Source of the DNA: Rhabdornis inornatus
Lineage: Eukaryota > Chordata > Aves > Passeriformes > Rhabdornithidae
DNA: 64,000 nucleotides
NCBI GenBank assembly: GCA_013397075.1
Contig: VWZS01002574.1
Coordinates: 1,736,001 to 1,800,000, forward strand
Direction: 5' to 3'
The notes under the pieces are model-generated. The model was not told the origin of the DNA, ran no database searches, and saw nothing but the letters and a program-made list of their open reading frames with translations. A program made the position numbers and the translations under genes. Positions 22,991 to 34,960 of this stretch are shown here, in pieces (position 1 is the stretch's first letter; every line of letters starts with the position of its first letter).

Positions 22991-25900
22991 TTCAAAACAC
23001 AGGGCAGGAATTCAGGGTGGGGAAAAACTCAGCACAAGTGTGAAACCCCGGATTCTTTCACGTCCCAAAAAAAGAGGGACCAAACCTCAAAGCCAATTTG
23101 AGCAGGATCTGGCTCTCGCTGCGTTAGCAGCTGACAAAATGGAGTGGAAATGAATTCAATTCAGAGACATCTAATTTAATGAGAGACTCTCTAAGAATAA
23201 TTTTGCCGCAGATGCTTAAAGTGATTTCAACTTGAAAAGCAGGAAAGACAGACAAGATGATAGAAAATGACTGTGGAATTTATACCTTCCTCTCCTTGCT
23301 TTAAGCCCTGCACATCCTGTTCATGTCCTGGCATGAAAGCTGGAAAAAACCTTGTGCAAGCAAAGCTATTTCTCCTAGGTTTATTGCCCTGACACAAAGA
23401 GGTGGCCACTGAAGGTGTACACAGCCACCTGCCCTGCACCCACCAGTCAGGGGAAAAATCTGTGGGTTTTCTAATGAATTTTTTTAGTGGTGTTTTTAAG
23501 TGGTGCTTGCAGAGTGAAAGCAGGCAATGTTTAAATGGTGTGCTCTGGATATCAGTCATTCACACCATCCTGGGGAGCTCTAGATGATATTTCTGTGCCC
23601 TAAGTGCTGTTTGGGAAGGCAGATCTCAAATGTCCTGACACAGAGACTGTCACTGATAATAACACATGACCACTATTCTTTCTGCTTTTTTTTTCCTTGC
23701 ATTTTTCCTTCCTGCTGTTTAGGGGGTTTAAACAGTCTTGATTTTTCTGTGGCTGACAACACACCCCATATGCTATTTATCTTGTCAGAACTCTCTCCCT
23801 CTGCCCTCAGCTCCCATTTTGTTCTCATTAATAGTGATTATGAAAAATGGGGCTAAATACTTACTTTCATATGATTTATCCAAATGTTGAACTGCGTAAT
23901 TGGAGAAGCTAAGACATTATCCCTTCAGATTCTGTCAAGACTCAATTTCTGCATTCGATTTAATTTTCAGACTCATGACCCTTCACAGTACATGTATTTA
24001 TTGCCTTTATGGTGGCTCTGCTGTACAATATATCTATCAATCAGGAGCAGGAAGCTGCATGTTATTTATAAGGATTTCAATAGTCAGTGTTTTTTAAGAA
24101 CACTTGTCCTTAGCACGCAGTTATTAACACAGGGCCCCTAGATACAACAAAATTGAAAGTCAGCTGGAAGGAATGCCCTTATAATGAAGATATTTAATAA
24201 CTGGCATCAGACTCTGATTTTCCTTTTGATGACAGAAGTGATGCATGAGCAAAGGCAGGGGAGAGCTTTGTGCTGCAGAAACCTCGCCTGCGCCCTCCAG
24301 GGCCCGATCCCTTCCACTTCCCACTGGAAATGGCTCAAGTCTGAAAGGTGCACAGGCTTCTCAAATTTGGTGCTGCCTTCCTGAGCTCCCTCATTATTGC
24401 ATGTACACACAAACACACACACACACGGTGCTTTCAGGGGCTGTGGCACTGCCTCACCGTGATTTGGTGCATCCCTCTCCCTTTCCTAATCCATCATTTC
24501 CACCCCTGTTTTTCACAAATCACTTTTGCCCAGCGTTGGCCCTGATGACAGCTGAATGCAAATGCTTCTCTGCAGCCAAGAGTCTCCATCCTATGGATTG
24601 TGAACATGCAACTTGGATTGAATCCGAATCTCCTCGAGGCTTTGGAGCTGCTGTGAAGCACCAAAGCACCACAAAAACTCAACCCCACCATTGCCAACAC
24701 CACTACCCCACTTCCCAAATCAACCCTGACACAGTGTTGAAATTGTTAATAAAATGAGTAATCAAGCTGCTAATATCTGCAAGCACCATTTTGGGAAAAA
24801 AAAAAGAGATAATAGGGCAACCATCAGGGAGTATAGTTAATGTATAAAACAATTACTGTAGTCAGATGCTTAAGTAAGAGGCATAGTGGTAACAAAGGCA
24901 TTACTGTACAGAGCAACAGTGTACAATACAGACGAGATTTGTGATGCCAGGATGGAAAAAAAACCAAAACTCTAAGAGGAAGCAGAGGCATTTTCACCAA
25001 ATTTTCACCAGCAATCTCTTTCCTTGCCATGAAACTTGCTTACACACATGTACACACACACACACATATATCTGCACACAAATACAGCTTTAACTTAGTA
25101 TCACTTGTTGTAGAAATGAATATGATTATTTAAAGCACACTTATTTGCTGCCAGCTACCTCATGTTAGTGGTCATCTCTCTTTTAAATACTATATATACA
25201 ATAGTAGCAATTTCAAACCTAACAGCAGCAATCAGCCAGGAGAGCTTTGGTTCAAGTGGGCCTTTTAAACAAAAGCTTCCCAGTCCCATTTTTTACGAGG
25301 ATCTAACTGCTAATCTTTTATTTTGCAGCCAGCCAGAGTCTTGGGCACAGCTCTTCCCTACTTGTGAGACTCTTGCAGGGAACAAGAAGAACATTGATTT
25401 TTGCTTTTAAGCTCATAACACCACCATGATTTCCCCCCACTATATTTTCTCCAGCATTTGGTGGGTTTTGCTCAGCTTTAATTGCTACAGAGCTCTCCTG
25501 TTTTCTGTTGTTAGCTCTAAATCCATGCCCTGTTCTCTGCTGCACGACAGCGGTTGGGACATTTTATTGTCTCTTTAATCCCAAATCTTCTGCTGTGCAT
25601 CTTCCTCTGCAAGCAGGAAAAACTGCCTGGAGAACCCCAAAGCACAGAGAAAAAACATGAAGGATTTAAAGAAAAGGGCTGGCTGGGACATCCTGGTTGA
25701 ATATCTGTGGAGCAGGAGCTGTTTGCTGGGAGAGGGGTGCTGGGAGGGAATTGTGTTGGTTTTAGCTTAAGGATGAATGTGAGAGTGGAAATACCTAAAA
25801 CATCTTAATTGGAGTGCCTTGGGTTTATTCAGAAAAGTTTCTGTCTACGCAGCCAATATTGTCACCAGTAATTTTTTTATTAAACCTCTCATTTTAGATA

Positions 25901-26790
25901 TCCCAATTTTCTATTAATGAAATATTTTCCCTGTAGTGAACATTTCTAAATGTGTATAAAATATTTTAGTGCTTTCCCTCCCTTGAATTTCAAAAAGTTA
26001 AGAAAAAGTCAAAATTCAAAATACTTTTATCAGCTTTAATAAAAACATTATCACTCTAGTTTTGGGCTTATGCTATGATCTGCATATTAGCAGAACTCAA
26101 AGCCAGCAAAATGTTATCTCCATTTAAATAAATGAAGAGATTGATCTGCTGTGTCATTCCTTCTGGTTGGATTTTACATGGAGCAAATACAACACCACCA
26201 CTCAGGTCATCATGCACTTTACGTTAAAACTTGGCTTCACATTTTAACTACTTTTAACCCAAATCTTAAATAGAAAAATAGAAAAAAATGCACTCATTTC
26301 TAAGAACAAGATCAATGAAAATCAGCAAGCTATGTCCAGTAAATTACTATTTTTGGAGCCTGTCTTATAGCACTTTCTGGGTATTTCCCTCTCACAAAGG
26401 GATTTGCAAAGGGCTGTGTCCTCTTCCCCATTAACTTTGCATTTATCCATTCCTCTAGTGCCCTCCTGCTCCTGTGGGAAATCTCTTTAATGCTGGAAAT
26501 CCTGAGGTTAACTAGCTACAATTGGTATTTATTTATTAAAAGCATTGGCTGGTCTGGTGGCTGAGCAAGGATGGGTTTCTTATCCAGGAGATCCAGAGAT
26601 TTACCTGGGGGAACAAAATCAGCTGAGCCCAAAGTCCCATCCATTCGTGGGTGAATCACCAGGTCCCCTTTGATGCATCAGGGATGCAGGAGAGCTTGTC
26701 CCTTCATCCCAGTGTCCTTCACTGCACTGACCAGCAAGTCCTGGTTGTTATTATTTAGGGTTTTGTTGAATTCTATCGCTTGCCTTTTTT
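22991..26790. other. Unique noncoding DNA with two CA microsatellites
   Basis: No gene is recognised. Dinucleotide (CA)n tracts lie at about 24405-24426 and 25044-25067. AT-rich unique sequence dominates 25750-26400. The frame at 24245-24757 (plus, 170 codons) runs through the first CA tract and is not credible coding. Confidence 0.5.
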
Positions 26791-26799
26791 ATGGCCAGG

Positions 26800-27070
26800 C
26801 AGTCACCTGTCAGCATCAATTACGGGAGTTAATATTGACGTCCTCTTAAAAGAGGTTTAAATATTAAAGTGAAAAGGGACTTGCTCTGGGCTTCATCTCT
26901 TTGTGGTGCTCGTCAATAAAACCTGAACTTGCAGAACAGTTGTCACAGCGATTTTTTGTGTCTCGTGCTGACGCGATGCCTGCGCGGCAAATGTTGCTGG
27001 AATTTTTCAAATGAGCAAACTGCACTTATTAATTATGGTAATAATGACGACCCCACAGAGCTGCTCTGAG
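26800..27070. promoter_or_regulatory. CpG-retaining candidate enhancer block
   Basis: The block is unique and AT-rich, yet keeps ten CpGs, including GACGTC at about 26837-26842 and the cluster GACGCGATGCCTGCGCGGC near 26970. It starts with CACCTGTCAGCATCAATTAC, ends with TTAATTATGGTAATAATGAC, and contains a nested palindrome at 26829-26867. No coding frame or repeat similarity was found. It is among the best enhancer-like segments in the window. Confidence 0.42.
26829..26867. repeat. Nested 39-bp dyad
   Basis: The outer arms TTAATATT (26829-26836) and AATATTAA (26860-26867) enclose the inner arms CCTCTT (26842-26847) and AAGAGG (26850-26855). Both arm pairs are perfect and share one centre to within a base. 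GACGTC, a palindromic CRE half core, lies between the left arms. Confidence 0.75.
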
Positions 27071-28335
27071 GGAAACAATAGCTGAAACTTACTCCTTCAG
27101 CAAAAGGGGCAGCACAGGAGCTGTTGCCTTTGTTGTTTTTAGAGGCTTTAATGCAGGTAAAAAATTATCTTCTGCTTCTGGGGAAACAACAATTCACACA
27201 CACAAACCCGGACCCTGAATATGCATATCTTTATTTTAACCACCATGGTATTTATTGATTTTCCCTCCAATTATGCAGTGCTGTATTTATTTGCAGCTGG
27301 GCTCTGCTGTGCCATATATTAAACCTCCCTTCCTCCAGTGGTGGCTCTTTAGAAAAATGCTTCTGATTTCCCCTCAGAGTATGAGGTCAATAGGCCATAA
27401 CTTATGATTTTGAACCTATAGCCAGACCTAATTTATGGATCATTTCTGGTTTCTTGTGTTTAACTGTTTCTGGGAGAGGGTTTCATCAGAAAGAGAGAGC
27501 AGATCCATGGGCACAGCTGAGATCCAGACCTATGGTCTGTAGGAAAGCTCAGGGCAATGCTAGAGCTAATTCAGACCTGCTTCTCTATAAATTATGTATA
27601 GTTCTTTTGAAAAATGTTTGTATTTCCTAATATAGCTCTAGATTATCTCACTAAAACAAGGGATATGTTGTTAAGAAAGCCAGTTCTCACGTATCAGAAA
27701 TTAATTTTCATTTGCTAAGCACAGAATGCATTTAATTCTCAAATTTTATTTATCAGGCTAATATTGACAAAATATGGATTTGCTTTCCTGACTCCACAAC
27801 TTTGGCAATATTTGCCATGGGCATAAGGTGAAGGTTTTACATTAGAATGTGTAAACATTAAAAAGAAATAACCCCCTGGTCTCTGGCATGATCAGGTTTG
27901 CATTGTCCAGCGTGTGCTGGGACATCAGGGTGATGCTGCAGTGGGCAGGATCACAAAGGGGTGCCAGAACTGGGATTCACACACTGTGTGCTCTGACTGT
28001 AGCTTGCTCAGGAAAGGGCTGCTCCCCAATTCCAGGTTTTGGATCATGCACAGAGAAAGCTGGGTGTATAAACAGAGCCAGCCTGTACAGAGGGGAGCAC
28101 TGGGAGCTGTCCAGGCCATGGCACGCTGCATGCATCACTTCATTTTTGACTTAACTGCCTGAGCAGCTCCTGGGAGTGATCCTCTTGTGCTTTCCACCAC
28201 CAAAACCATCTGCTAGAGCTGTGCCTGGAATCGCCTGGTCCTCTGGAGGCAGCGGGGAGGAAGGAAAAAAAAAAAATAAAAAGGAAAAGTGCAATTCTTC
28301 CCCGGAAAGAAGTAAAGTAAATAATGAAATAAATA
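27071..28335. other. Unique AT-rich noncoding DNA
   Basis: No gene or repeat is recognised. The first 250 bases keep the enhancer-like texture (ATTTATTGATTTTCC, ATTATGCAG). An A-rich tract lies at about 28265-28283. Confidence 0.5.
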
Positions 28336-28339
28336 AAAG

Positions 28340-28640
28340 ATTTAACCCGTTTGATCCCGAATGAAGTGTTTTTGCAGGCGGGGCTGGGTTGGATCCATCC
28401 TTCAAGAGCTCGCTGATGGTACCGGGTGCCCGGAGGTTCGCCAGGTGCCTGGAGGGCGTGTGGAACATGCCAGGGAACAAATAAATGGTGGAGTCAAAAG
28501 CTCCTGATGAGGGTCGGATGTGAACCTGTGCCAGGCGCACTCAGCAGCCCCGGCTGCGTCAGCACCGAGCTTGCCACAAGAACCTCAGCTCTGCACGGCC
28601 AGCACGTGGGATCGCAGGAAACACGGCAGGAAAGCGCCAT
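28340..28640. other. CpG-rich segment, possible exon or CNE
   Basis: This 300-base segment is enriched in CpG (TCGCTGATGG, GTACCGGGTGCCCGGAGG, GTTCGCCAGG, GGCGCACTCAG, GGCTGCGTCAGCACCGAG) against a CpG-poor background. On the minus strand a frame stays open from 28540 to 28151 (129 codons). Its first 60 or so residues are compositionally plausible, but the rest is low complexity. On the plus strand GTGTTTTTGCAGG at about 28368-28380 resembles a splice acceptor. I do not recognise the product and do not call a gene. It could be an exon, a small CpG island or a conserved element. Confidence 0.35.
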
Positions 28641-30525
28641 GGGAAGGGCAGGCTGGGGCTGAGCTCCTGCTCTCATCCCTGCTGCACACATGGGGTGAGT
28701 GTGTGAGTGCTCATGCCCTGGCAGGCTCTGAACCCTGCAGCAGCACCCAAGGGGTGACTTGGGAACCAACCCACGGCCTTTAATTGTGGATTTATAGCTG
28801 CTACTGATCCTGAGCTAACCTTTTGCCATTACAGTCCCTGAATGCAACTTTGGGGATTAATAAATGGGGAAAGTCGAGACCTTAACTGTCAGGAATAAAG
28901 TAGATGTGCCCAGCACTAAAACCAACAGCCATAAACCATGGAGGAGTTCTCTTCACCTGGAGGAAAAGCAGCTTCCTGGTGGATGGGGTTAACAACAAGC
29001 ACAGGGCTAAAGGACACAGCCTGGCTCCAGGTTCCAGCTCCTGCCTTGCAGGAGCCCAAGGAGTTAAACCCAAGCAAACCTCCTCATGCATTTTATGTCA
29101 CAACTCCCCCCTTTTTTTGGTCTGTGTGTGTGTGTGACCAAGCCAAGTTCTTTTTTAGCTCTACCCTTTTGAAAACTGCTGGTTACAGATAAATTAAAAT
29201 GCCAGAGCTGAAATTGCCCACGTTAGCCCCTAAGGGAGCCTGCACTGTCATCTTTCATTAGATGCTGATAGACCAAAAGCCCAAGGCAAAGTGAAAGCTG
29301 GTTCCTAAGAAAGGGCTGGGAGCCAGGAGCTGCATCTCTCTGCTGTAATCTTGCGTCTCTGTCCTTTTAAGTTTAAGCTGAGCAATGCTTTCTTGGACAT
29401 GTCTGTTTTCATACTGCAAATTTCAGTCTTAAAATCAACAGCAAATATGAACAGGGTAATCCACAGAGTCCTAAATTGTCAAGACAAGCCAGTGCATTTT
29501 CTCAGAGCAATCTGATGGTTTTGTCTGGTGTCAGCCCTTACATCCTCCAGTGCAGATGATATGTTTGGACGGTTTAATAAAGGGCTGTTTAGAAATGTGA
29601 CTGTTATTCTTAAAAAAAATAAAATAGAATCACAGAATCTTTCAGTAACAAAAGTGGGATTTTCCCCATGCATCTCCCATCCCTTAGCAGGAGGAGTGGT
29701 GTCTTTGTGGGCTTTGTGAGGTGCAACACAGAGGTGACATGGTCTAGTCTAAAACAAAATCAAAGTCTGAAATTATGCCTGTACAAGGAGCTTAATAAAC
29801 AATAAAGGCTAGTGGCTTTCCAGCATCCTTTCCCTTTGAGTTTGCATTAGAGATATGCTATGACTTAGAAAAATGGGGCTTATCCTGGGTGTGCACAGGC
29901 ACTGGGCAGTGGGCAGGAGCCTCTGAAAGGAGCAACAGCCAAAATCCAATCCCTTATGAGCAACATAAACTGCATTTTGCTTTTGTGCCCAAAGGATAAA
30001 GCTTCCTCATCTTCCCAGGGGCAGCGAATGGATGAGGAGGCTCTTGGACATCACCCCTGTGCTACCTTATCCCTACAAAATCCTGCTGAGGAAATTGAGC
30101 TGGAAAACCATACAAGGATGCCTGGCTGCTGTAACCTTTGGATGTCCAGTTACCATGAAGTTCAATAGCAGGTGGCTGAATATGGTGTCTTTCAAGGCAT
30201 GTAAAAGTGCTGAAAGCCTAGAGAAGCCAGCCCAGTTGGTTTTGCTCATCTGTCGCTCTAGGCAGTGAAATAATTTACTCCATTTCCATCCACCTTCTTC
30301 TCTTTATTTGTATTGAGTTATGATGGGGAAACGAGCCGCCTTAGATGTTGCTTACTTTCCTGGAGTCAGCAAGGCTGTAGTTTTCAGACCATTATATCTC
30401 TGTGCTCCTAATCTCAGTGGGCTTTTTTTTTTTCCTAGCCGCTCCTGAATTAATTTTTGTTCTGTGTATACAACACAAAGCAAACATCCACCTAGCAAAG
30501 TCCAGCTTTTCTCTCTGCGGCAGGC
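28641..30525. other. Unique noncoding DNA
   Basis: No gene is recognised. A short (GT)n lies at about 29124-29137. AGAATCACAGAATC near 29627 resembles a CR1 tail in reverse, but no CR1 body follows. Confidence 0.5.
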
Positions 30526-30529
30526 AGGA

Positions 30530-30735
30530 CACTTCACCGCGTGACACCCGCAATTGATTGAGTGGAGGAAACCGGACACAAAGTAAAGAAAACTGCAAAA
30601 TATATTGTTCTGAAAGTTACTGGGCAAGGCCGTGGGGAATGAGTTTCCATTGCACTGCAGCTCCAGGGGAGGCAATAATAATGAGCTGCACTTAGCAAAA
30701 GTAAATACCTGTACAGCTCCGTGGAGGTGCACAGG
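30530..30735. promoter_or_regulatory. Candidate conserved noncoding element
   Basis: A unique block with retained CpGs (ACCGCGTGACACCCGC, AACCGGAC, GGCCGTGG, CTCCGTGG), CAATTGATTG and AATAATAATGAG motifs. There is no repeat or coding support. The role is inferred from composition. Confidence 0.28.
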
Positions 30736-32570
30736 GCCTGGGCTGCTGCGCTGTGTCAGCGCTGGGAGCTGGACCCCTCGAGGCTGGGAAGAAAGAAGGA
30801 ACATTTTGGCTTTATTTCTGGGGAGTTTCTGCTATATGTGAGCACTTCAGTGGAAGGCATTGTGGTAGGGATTGCAGGAGAGGTCTTAGGAAGGACAAAC
30901 ATGCCTGCAATGCAATAATTTGGGATTTAAATTATAAATTTTCTTTTGCATTCCAAACGTGCTTCCAATACACAGTGAAAAAGGTACTTCCATGGGCTTC
31001 ATGAACAGCACTTCCACTGCTCTGCCTGCCCAATTTCACTCCTTCTCACTTTTTAAATAAATGTATACTCGTATGCTGCAGATCAAGCCTGTTGTCAGGG
31101 TCTCTCATATTGAATAAAGCAGGGGGTTAATTTCACATACATGATCCAAATAAAATCAGAAGAGTGAAAAGAAGCAGATCAGGTTTTGGGTCTCATTATG
31201 GTCACTTCTCCTGACTCTGGATGATTTTCATCTTCATCTGGAGAGGTGGTGAAGGATGTGCATGCACACAGCAAGCCTTTGGGATGCCCAGCAAGGATGG
31301 AGCCCCATTTCCTTGCCCAGGTCGTCCGACCATCCAACATCCACTCTGCAGGGAAAGGCCATGGAATGAAACCAGCCAAGCCTCCAGCAGTTTCCAACAG
31401 GAGCCTGGAACAGCCACCAGGCTGTGATGATCCTGACAAGGTGCATGTCAGGGTGCAGAGGTGGGTGCTCTAAAGAACCTTCTTTGGCCATGGAGCAAAA
31501 CTGCAGGGTTGCCAGAAGGGCAAATTTAGTCTAAAATCAGAACAGCCGTTTAGTTTCCTGACTTATAAAAGAGGGTAATCACACTCCCTTTACATGGGTA
31601 TCATGCCGTTTAATTAGTAAATGATTAATTTGCTAATGATCTCCCTGGCATGGAAAGTGCTACTGAACAGCTTCTTTTCCCAGCCATGGAAATCTGTGGC
31701 AGAAGGGAAGTACATCTGCACCTTCCCAGTTTGGTTGCTCCCCCATTCCTCCCCTGCTCTGCCCAGATCTGTGCGCTGGGTCAAGGCAGCTCTGGGACCC
31801 CATTCCTTCAGCACCTCTGCAGTGAGGCAGGAAAGCTTTTGTGAGCTGAGCCACATCATTGCTCTCCAGCAAGCAAAAAGAAGTGTTTTCTCAGAGCTGG
31901 CCAAGAGCTGGGAGCTGAGGATCAGCTCTTCTGGCAGCCTCCGTTGTGCCTTGCTCAGAGCCACCTGCAGAAGAGACACGTTCGCATGGCAAACTCAGAC
32001 ATAAAACATGTTGTTCTGCTCTGTAAACACTCAAATGTCTCAAATTCTGTTTTATTCACAATTTCAGCAAATGAGATTATCGGTGAAAAGAGAAGGAAGC
32101 AGAAATGAATTACAGCCTTGCTTAGGAAAAGGGAGAGAGACTCATTTAAGCCAATTTCTCCAATCAAGAAGAAAGGCTGTTTGAAAAACAGATCAAAACA
32201 AGAGTGGTGTCCTTGAAGAAGGAGTTTATCAGAACGGCATTTTCCATAAAAAGGGCTTGAGATGGACCTTGAGAAGGCTGGGGCTGATCCTCTGAGCAGT
32301 TTTTACCTTTGCAGCACAAGCTGCAGAAATCCCATACCCTGGTGTGGCTGTTTCTCCACATTCCTCTGGCTCCCAAGGGGTTATTTTGACACAGAGACAG
32401 ATGAAAAGCCCCAGAAGGGCTTCCCTTTTCCTAACCCTGCTCCAAAGCTTCCCTGACCAAGATGGATCTGTTCTCTGGCCTCCGGGAGCACCCCAGGTTT
32501 AAAGCAGAGACAGGGCTCATGCCTGTCCTCTGCTGTGGGTCCTGCCCTTTTAATGCTTGTGAGCAGCTTA
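30736..32570. other. Unique noncoding DNA
   Basis: No gene or repeat family is recognised. Several frames of 60-127 codons occur on both strands without domain features. Confidence 0.5.
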
Positions 32571-32575
32571 TCTGC

Positions 32576-32646
32576 CCTTCCTTCCTTCCTTCCTTCCTTC
32601 CTTCCTTCCTTCCTTCCTTCCTTCCTTCCTTCCTTCCTTCCTTCCT
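32576..32646 (+). repeat. (CCTT)n / (GGAA)n microsatellite
   Basis: An uninterrupted 71-base tetranucleotide array of nearly 18 units. Read on the minus strand it is (GGAA)n, the core recognised by ETS-family factors. Such arrays are length-polymorphic. The frames of repeated FLPS residues across it are artefacts. Confidence 0.98.
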
Positions 32647-33720
32647 CAGGATTCCCTCTTTACCCTCACCTTCCTGCAATCCTTTTCCCCAGCCCAGCTA
32701 AACCTCCCTTGTGAGGGGCTGCCCCTTTTACAGCTTTTTGCCTGAAGCCACATATCTCCAAAGCAACTGCTTTTTTGAGGGCTCTTGACATTAAAAAGCT
32801 CCAGTTTTGGAGCTTAATGGGGGAGTATTACTGTAAAACCAGCATTGTGGCACTGGGAAAAAACCCACTGCAAATGTGAGCAGAACTGGACCCCTCACAT
32901 CTTGAGTGGCTTCATGTTCCTCAGGAAAGCTTGGCACAAAACTACGCTGCCTTTTGTGAGCAAAGCCGTGCACTCAGCCCTGCAAACTGGTGAGATTGCC
33001 TTAAAAATAACAGTGTTTTAAAATAGAGTAAAATGCATTTTGGGCAACTTTCATCTGCTCCTTGGCTTTGGAGTGGTTTTCTGTTTGGCCCCGGGGACCA
33101 CTTCAATCCCATTTCCAAGTTCTTCTCTGTACCCTGAAGGGCCAGACATCTACTCGAAGAAATCAAATCAAATCTGAGATTGCCTGAAACCCCACAAAAA
33201 TACTGATGCTTTTAAGACCAAACAAAATCTTCACTCCAAATGGAAGCTGGGTCCAGCCTGACAACAAAAATCACAAGTTGGCACTGCAGCCCTCCCAGTG
33301 AGGCATCCTGGCTGATTAGTGCTGCTGCCTCATTAACATGCATACCGTAATCTCATTTGCTCCAGGACTGCTTTGATGTTAATTCCAGCGTTTTGGTGCA
33401 GTGTGGTGCTGCACTCTGTGTTTCCAGGCTAGCATTCCTCTCTTCTGCAGCCCAAGCCTTTTCTTTTTTGTGAGTCTGTCTTTCCTGTGGCCACTAGAGC
33501 ACTGGCCACCTTCATCCTCCCAGCCCTGTGGCTTTGCCCCCCACTTTTCAGCCTGGCCCCATACTGGTTGTGCTCTGCTTTCCACGGAATTTTCCCTCTC
33601 TGTAATTTTCCAGCCATTCTTTCATATATTTTTTCAAACTAAGAGCACCTTTCCCCCAACCCCTGCAACTCCTAGGTAGGATATTCAACCGTGAAAGTTG
33701 TCCAGTTTGGGAACAAGAAG
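32647..33720. other. Unique noncoding DNA
   Basis: No gene or repeat is recognised. Around 33300-33365 is a short AT/CpG-bearing stretch with CTGATTAGTG and CATTAACATGCATACCG that looks enhancer-like but is too short to call. Confidence 0.5.
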
Positions 33721-33722
33721 CC

Positions 33723-33774
33723 ATTAAATGCACTGAGCAGTAAATCCCATTAAATACACTGAGTAGTAAATCCC
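33723..33774 (+). repeat. 26-bp tandem duplication
   Basis: Two adjacent 26-base copies, 33723-33748 and 33749-33774, begin ATTAAAT(G/A)CACTGAG and end AGTAAATCCC. They differ at two positions, both transitions. The event is a simple local duplication. Confidence 0.95.
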
Positions 33775-34635
33775 ACTTACTCCAATGAGAAAATAAACGC
33801 ACTGGTGCAGGATGGCCAAGGGCATAAGCAGATGTCCAGTGAGGTGGGGGACCAAACTTTAATGGTCGTTACAGGGAGCTAAGCTATCAAGAGAGCCAGA
33901 CATGCTGCCAGGGTTGTCTGGGGCTGGGCCTGGAGTAGAGATTTTGTTCAGAGCAAGATGGAGACTTCACCTCTCCAGAGAATCAATCGTTTTTACACTT
34001 CTCCAATGTGGGTTCCAGATATCCTGGGTATTTATGGTGGTGAGGGCTCAGAGCTGCCTCAAAACATGGGCAGGGCCAGAAAATCGAGGCTGCTTTATTG
34101 TCTGGGAGATCAATGACTTTAATAATTAGCATCTTACTTACACATGATTTCTATACTCAATTTGAATCTTAATTAGAGATGGAGAGGGGGATTTAGAAAC
34201 CCTGATGTAGCTCACAAGCGCCTCCCGCCTCCTTGGAGGAGGAGACCCTGTGGTGAGCCCTGTGACAAACCTGCTGCAGCATCAGGGACCTCACCCTGCA
34301 GCTTTCTGGGGAGCACCTGGTCCCTCCAGGCAGGACATTGGAGCTGCAGGGTCCCACAGCCAAGTCCTGTACACGAGAGAGCCCCAAAGCACAGCTCCAG
34401 CCTGCAAAGGGAACACACCAGGGCTTGAGGCTGAGGGTGCTGCTCAAACCCAGAGCTGCTCCAGATGGGGCTGATGATCCTACTCAGCCCCAGCATCTGC
34501 CCAAAGTGCTCAGCAGCTGGAAAAATCCGCTGCAGTTTAGGACCAAGAAAGGGATGGAGGGGCTGTCAGTGCAGGCAGGCAGCTTTAAACCTCAACCTCC
34601 ATGTCTTTACACAGGGACATGCATTAAAAAAATGC
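33775..34635. other. Unique noncoding DNA
   Basis: No gene is recognised. The 34200-34500 part is moderately GC-rich and carries overlapping chance frames. Confidence 0.5.
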
Positions 34636-34639
34636 GAGG

Positions 34640-34910
34640 CATTTGAAGCCCACTATTTTAATTAAACTGATTTAACATCCGAGCTCGTGAGGGGCGCGGG
34701 GCTGGCAAGCACAAAGGAGCTGCACAATCACTTTGGCTCCATTGTTGACGGGCTTTTGCTCTCTGTTTGTACAATAACCTATTGAACTTTTCCAGACTGT
34801 AATTCAATACAGAATAGATCCTTGCAGGAGGCTTTTTTGGCAGGGAGCACTGAAGGCCTTGAATCAATTTCACTTTTCCAGCGTGGTTGTTTAATGTATT
34901 GATACCAGCT
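34640..34910. promoter_or_regulatory. Candidate conserved noncoding element
   Basis: A unique block combines AT-rich motifs (TTTTAATTAAACTGATTTAA at 34657-34676) with seven CpGs (ATCCGAGCTCGTGAGGGGCG and nearby). TCCATTGTTGACGGGC, with a SOX-like ATTGTT core, and TGTAATTCAATACAG follow. No repeat or coding signal. The enhancer role is inferred. Confidence 0.38.
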
Positions 34911-34913
34911 GGA

Positions 34914-34960
34914 AGAAAAAAAAAAAAAAAAAAAAGAAAAAAAAAAGGGAAAAATAAAAA
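34914..34960 (+). repeat. A-rich simple repeat
   Basis: A run of about 20 A followed by G and further A runs. No retroposon body precedes it. Confidence 0.9.

Noticed and set aside
29621..29760. CR1 3' tail in reverse orientation
   Set aside because: Only AGAATCACAGAATC matches. The adjoining sequence lacks any CR1 landmark.
33723..33774. CRISPR-like repeat
   Set aside because: Only two abutting copies with no spacers, in a vertebrate-type genome.
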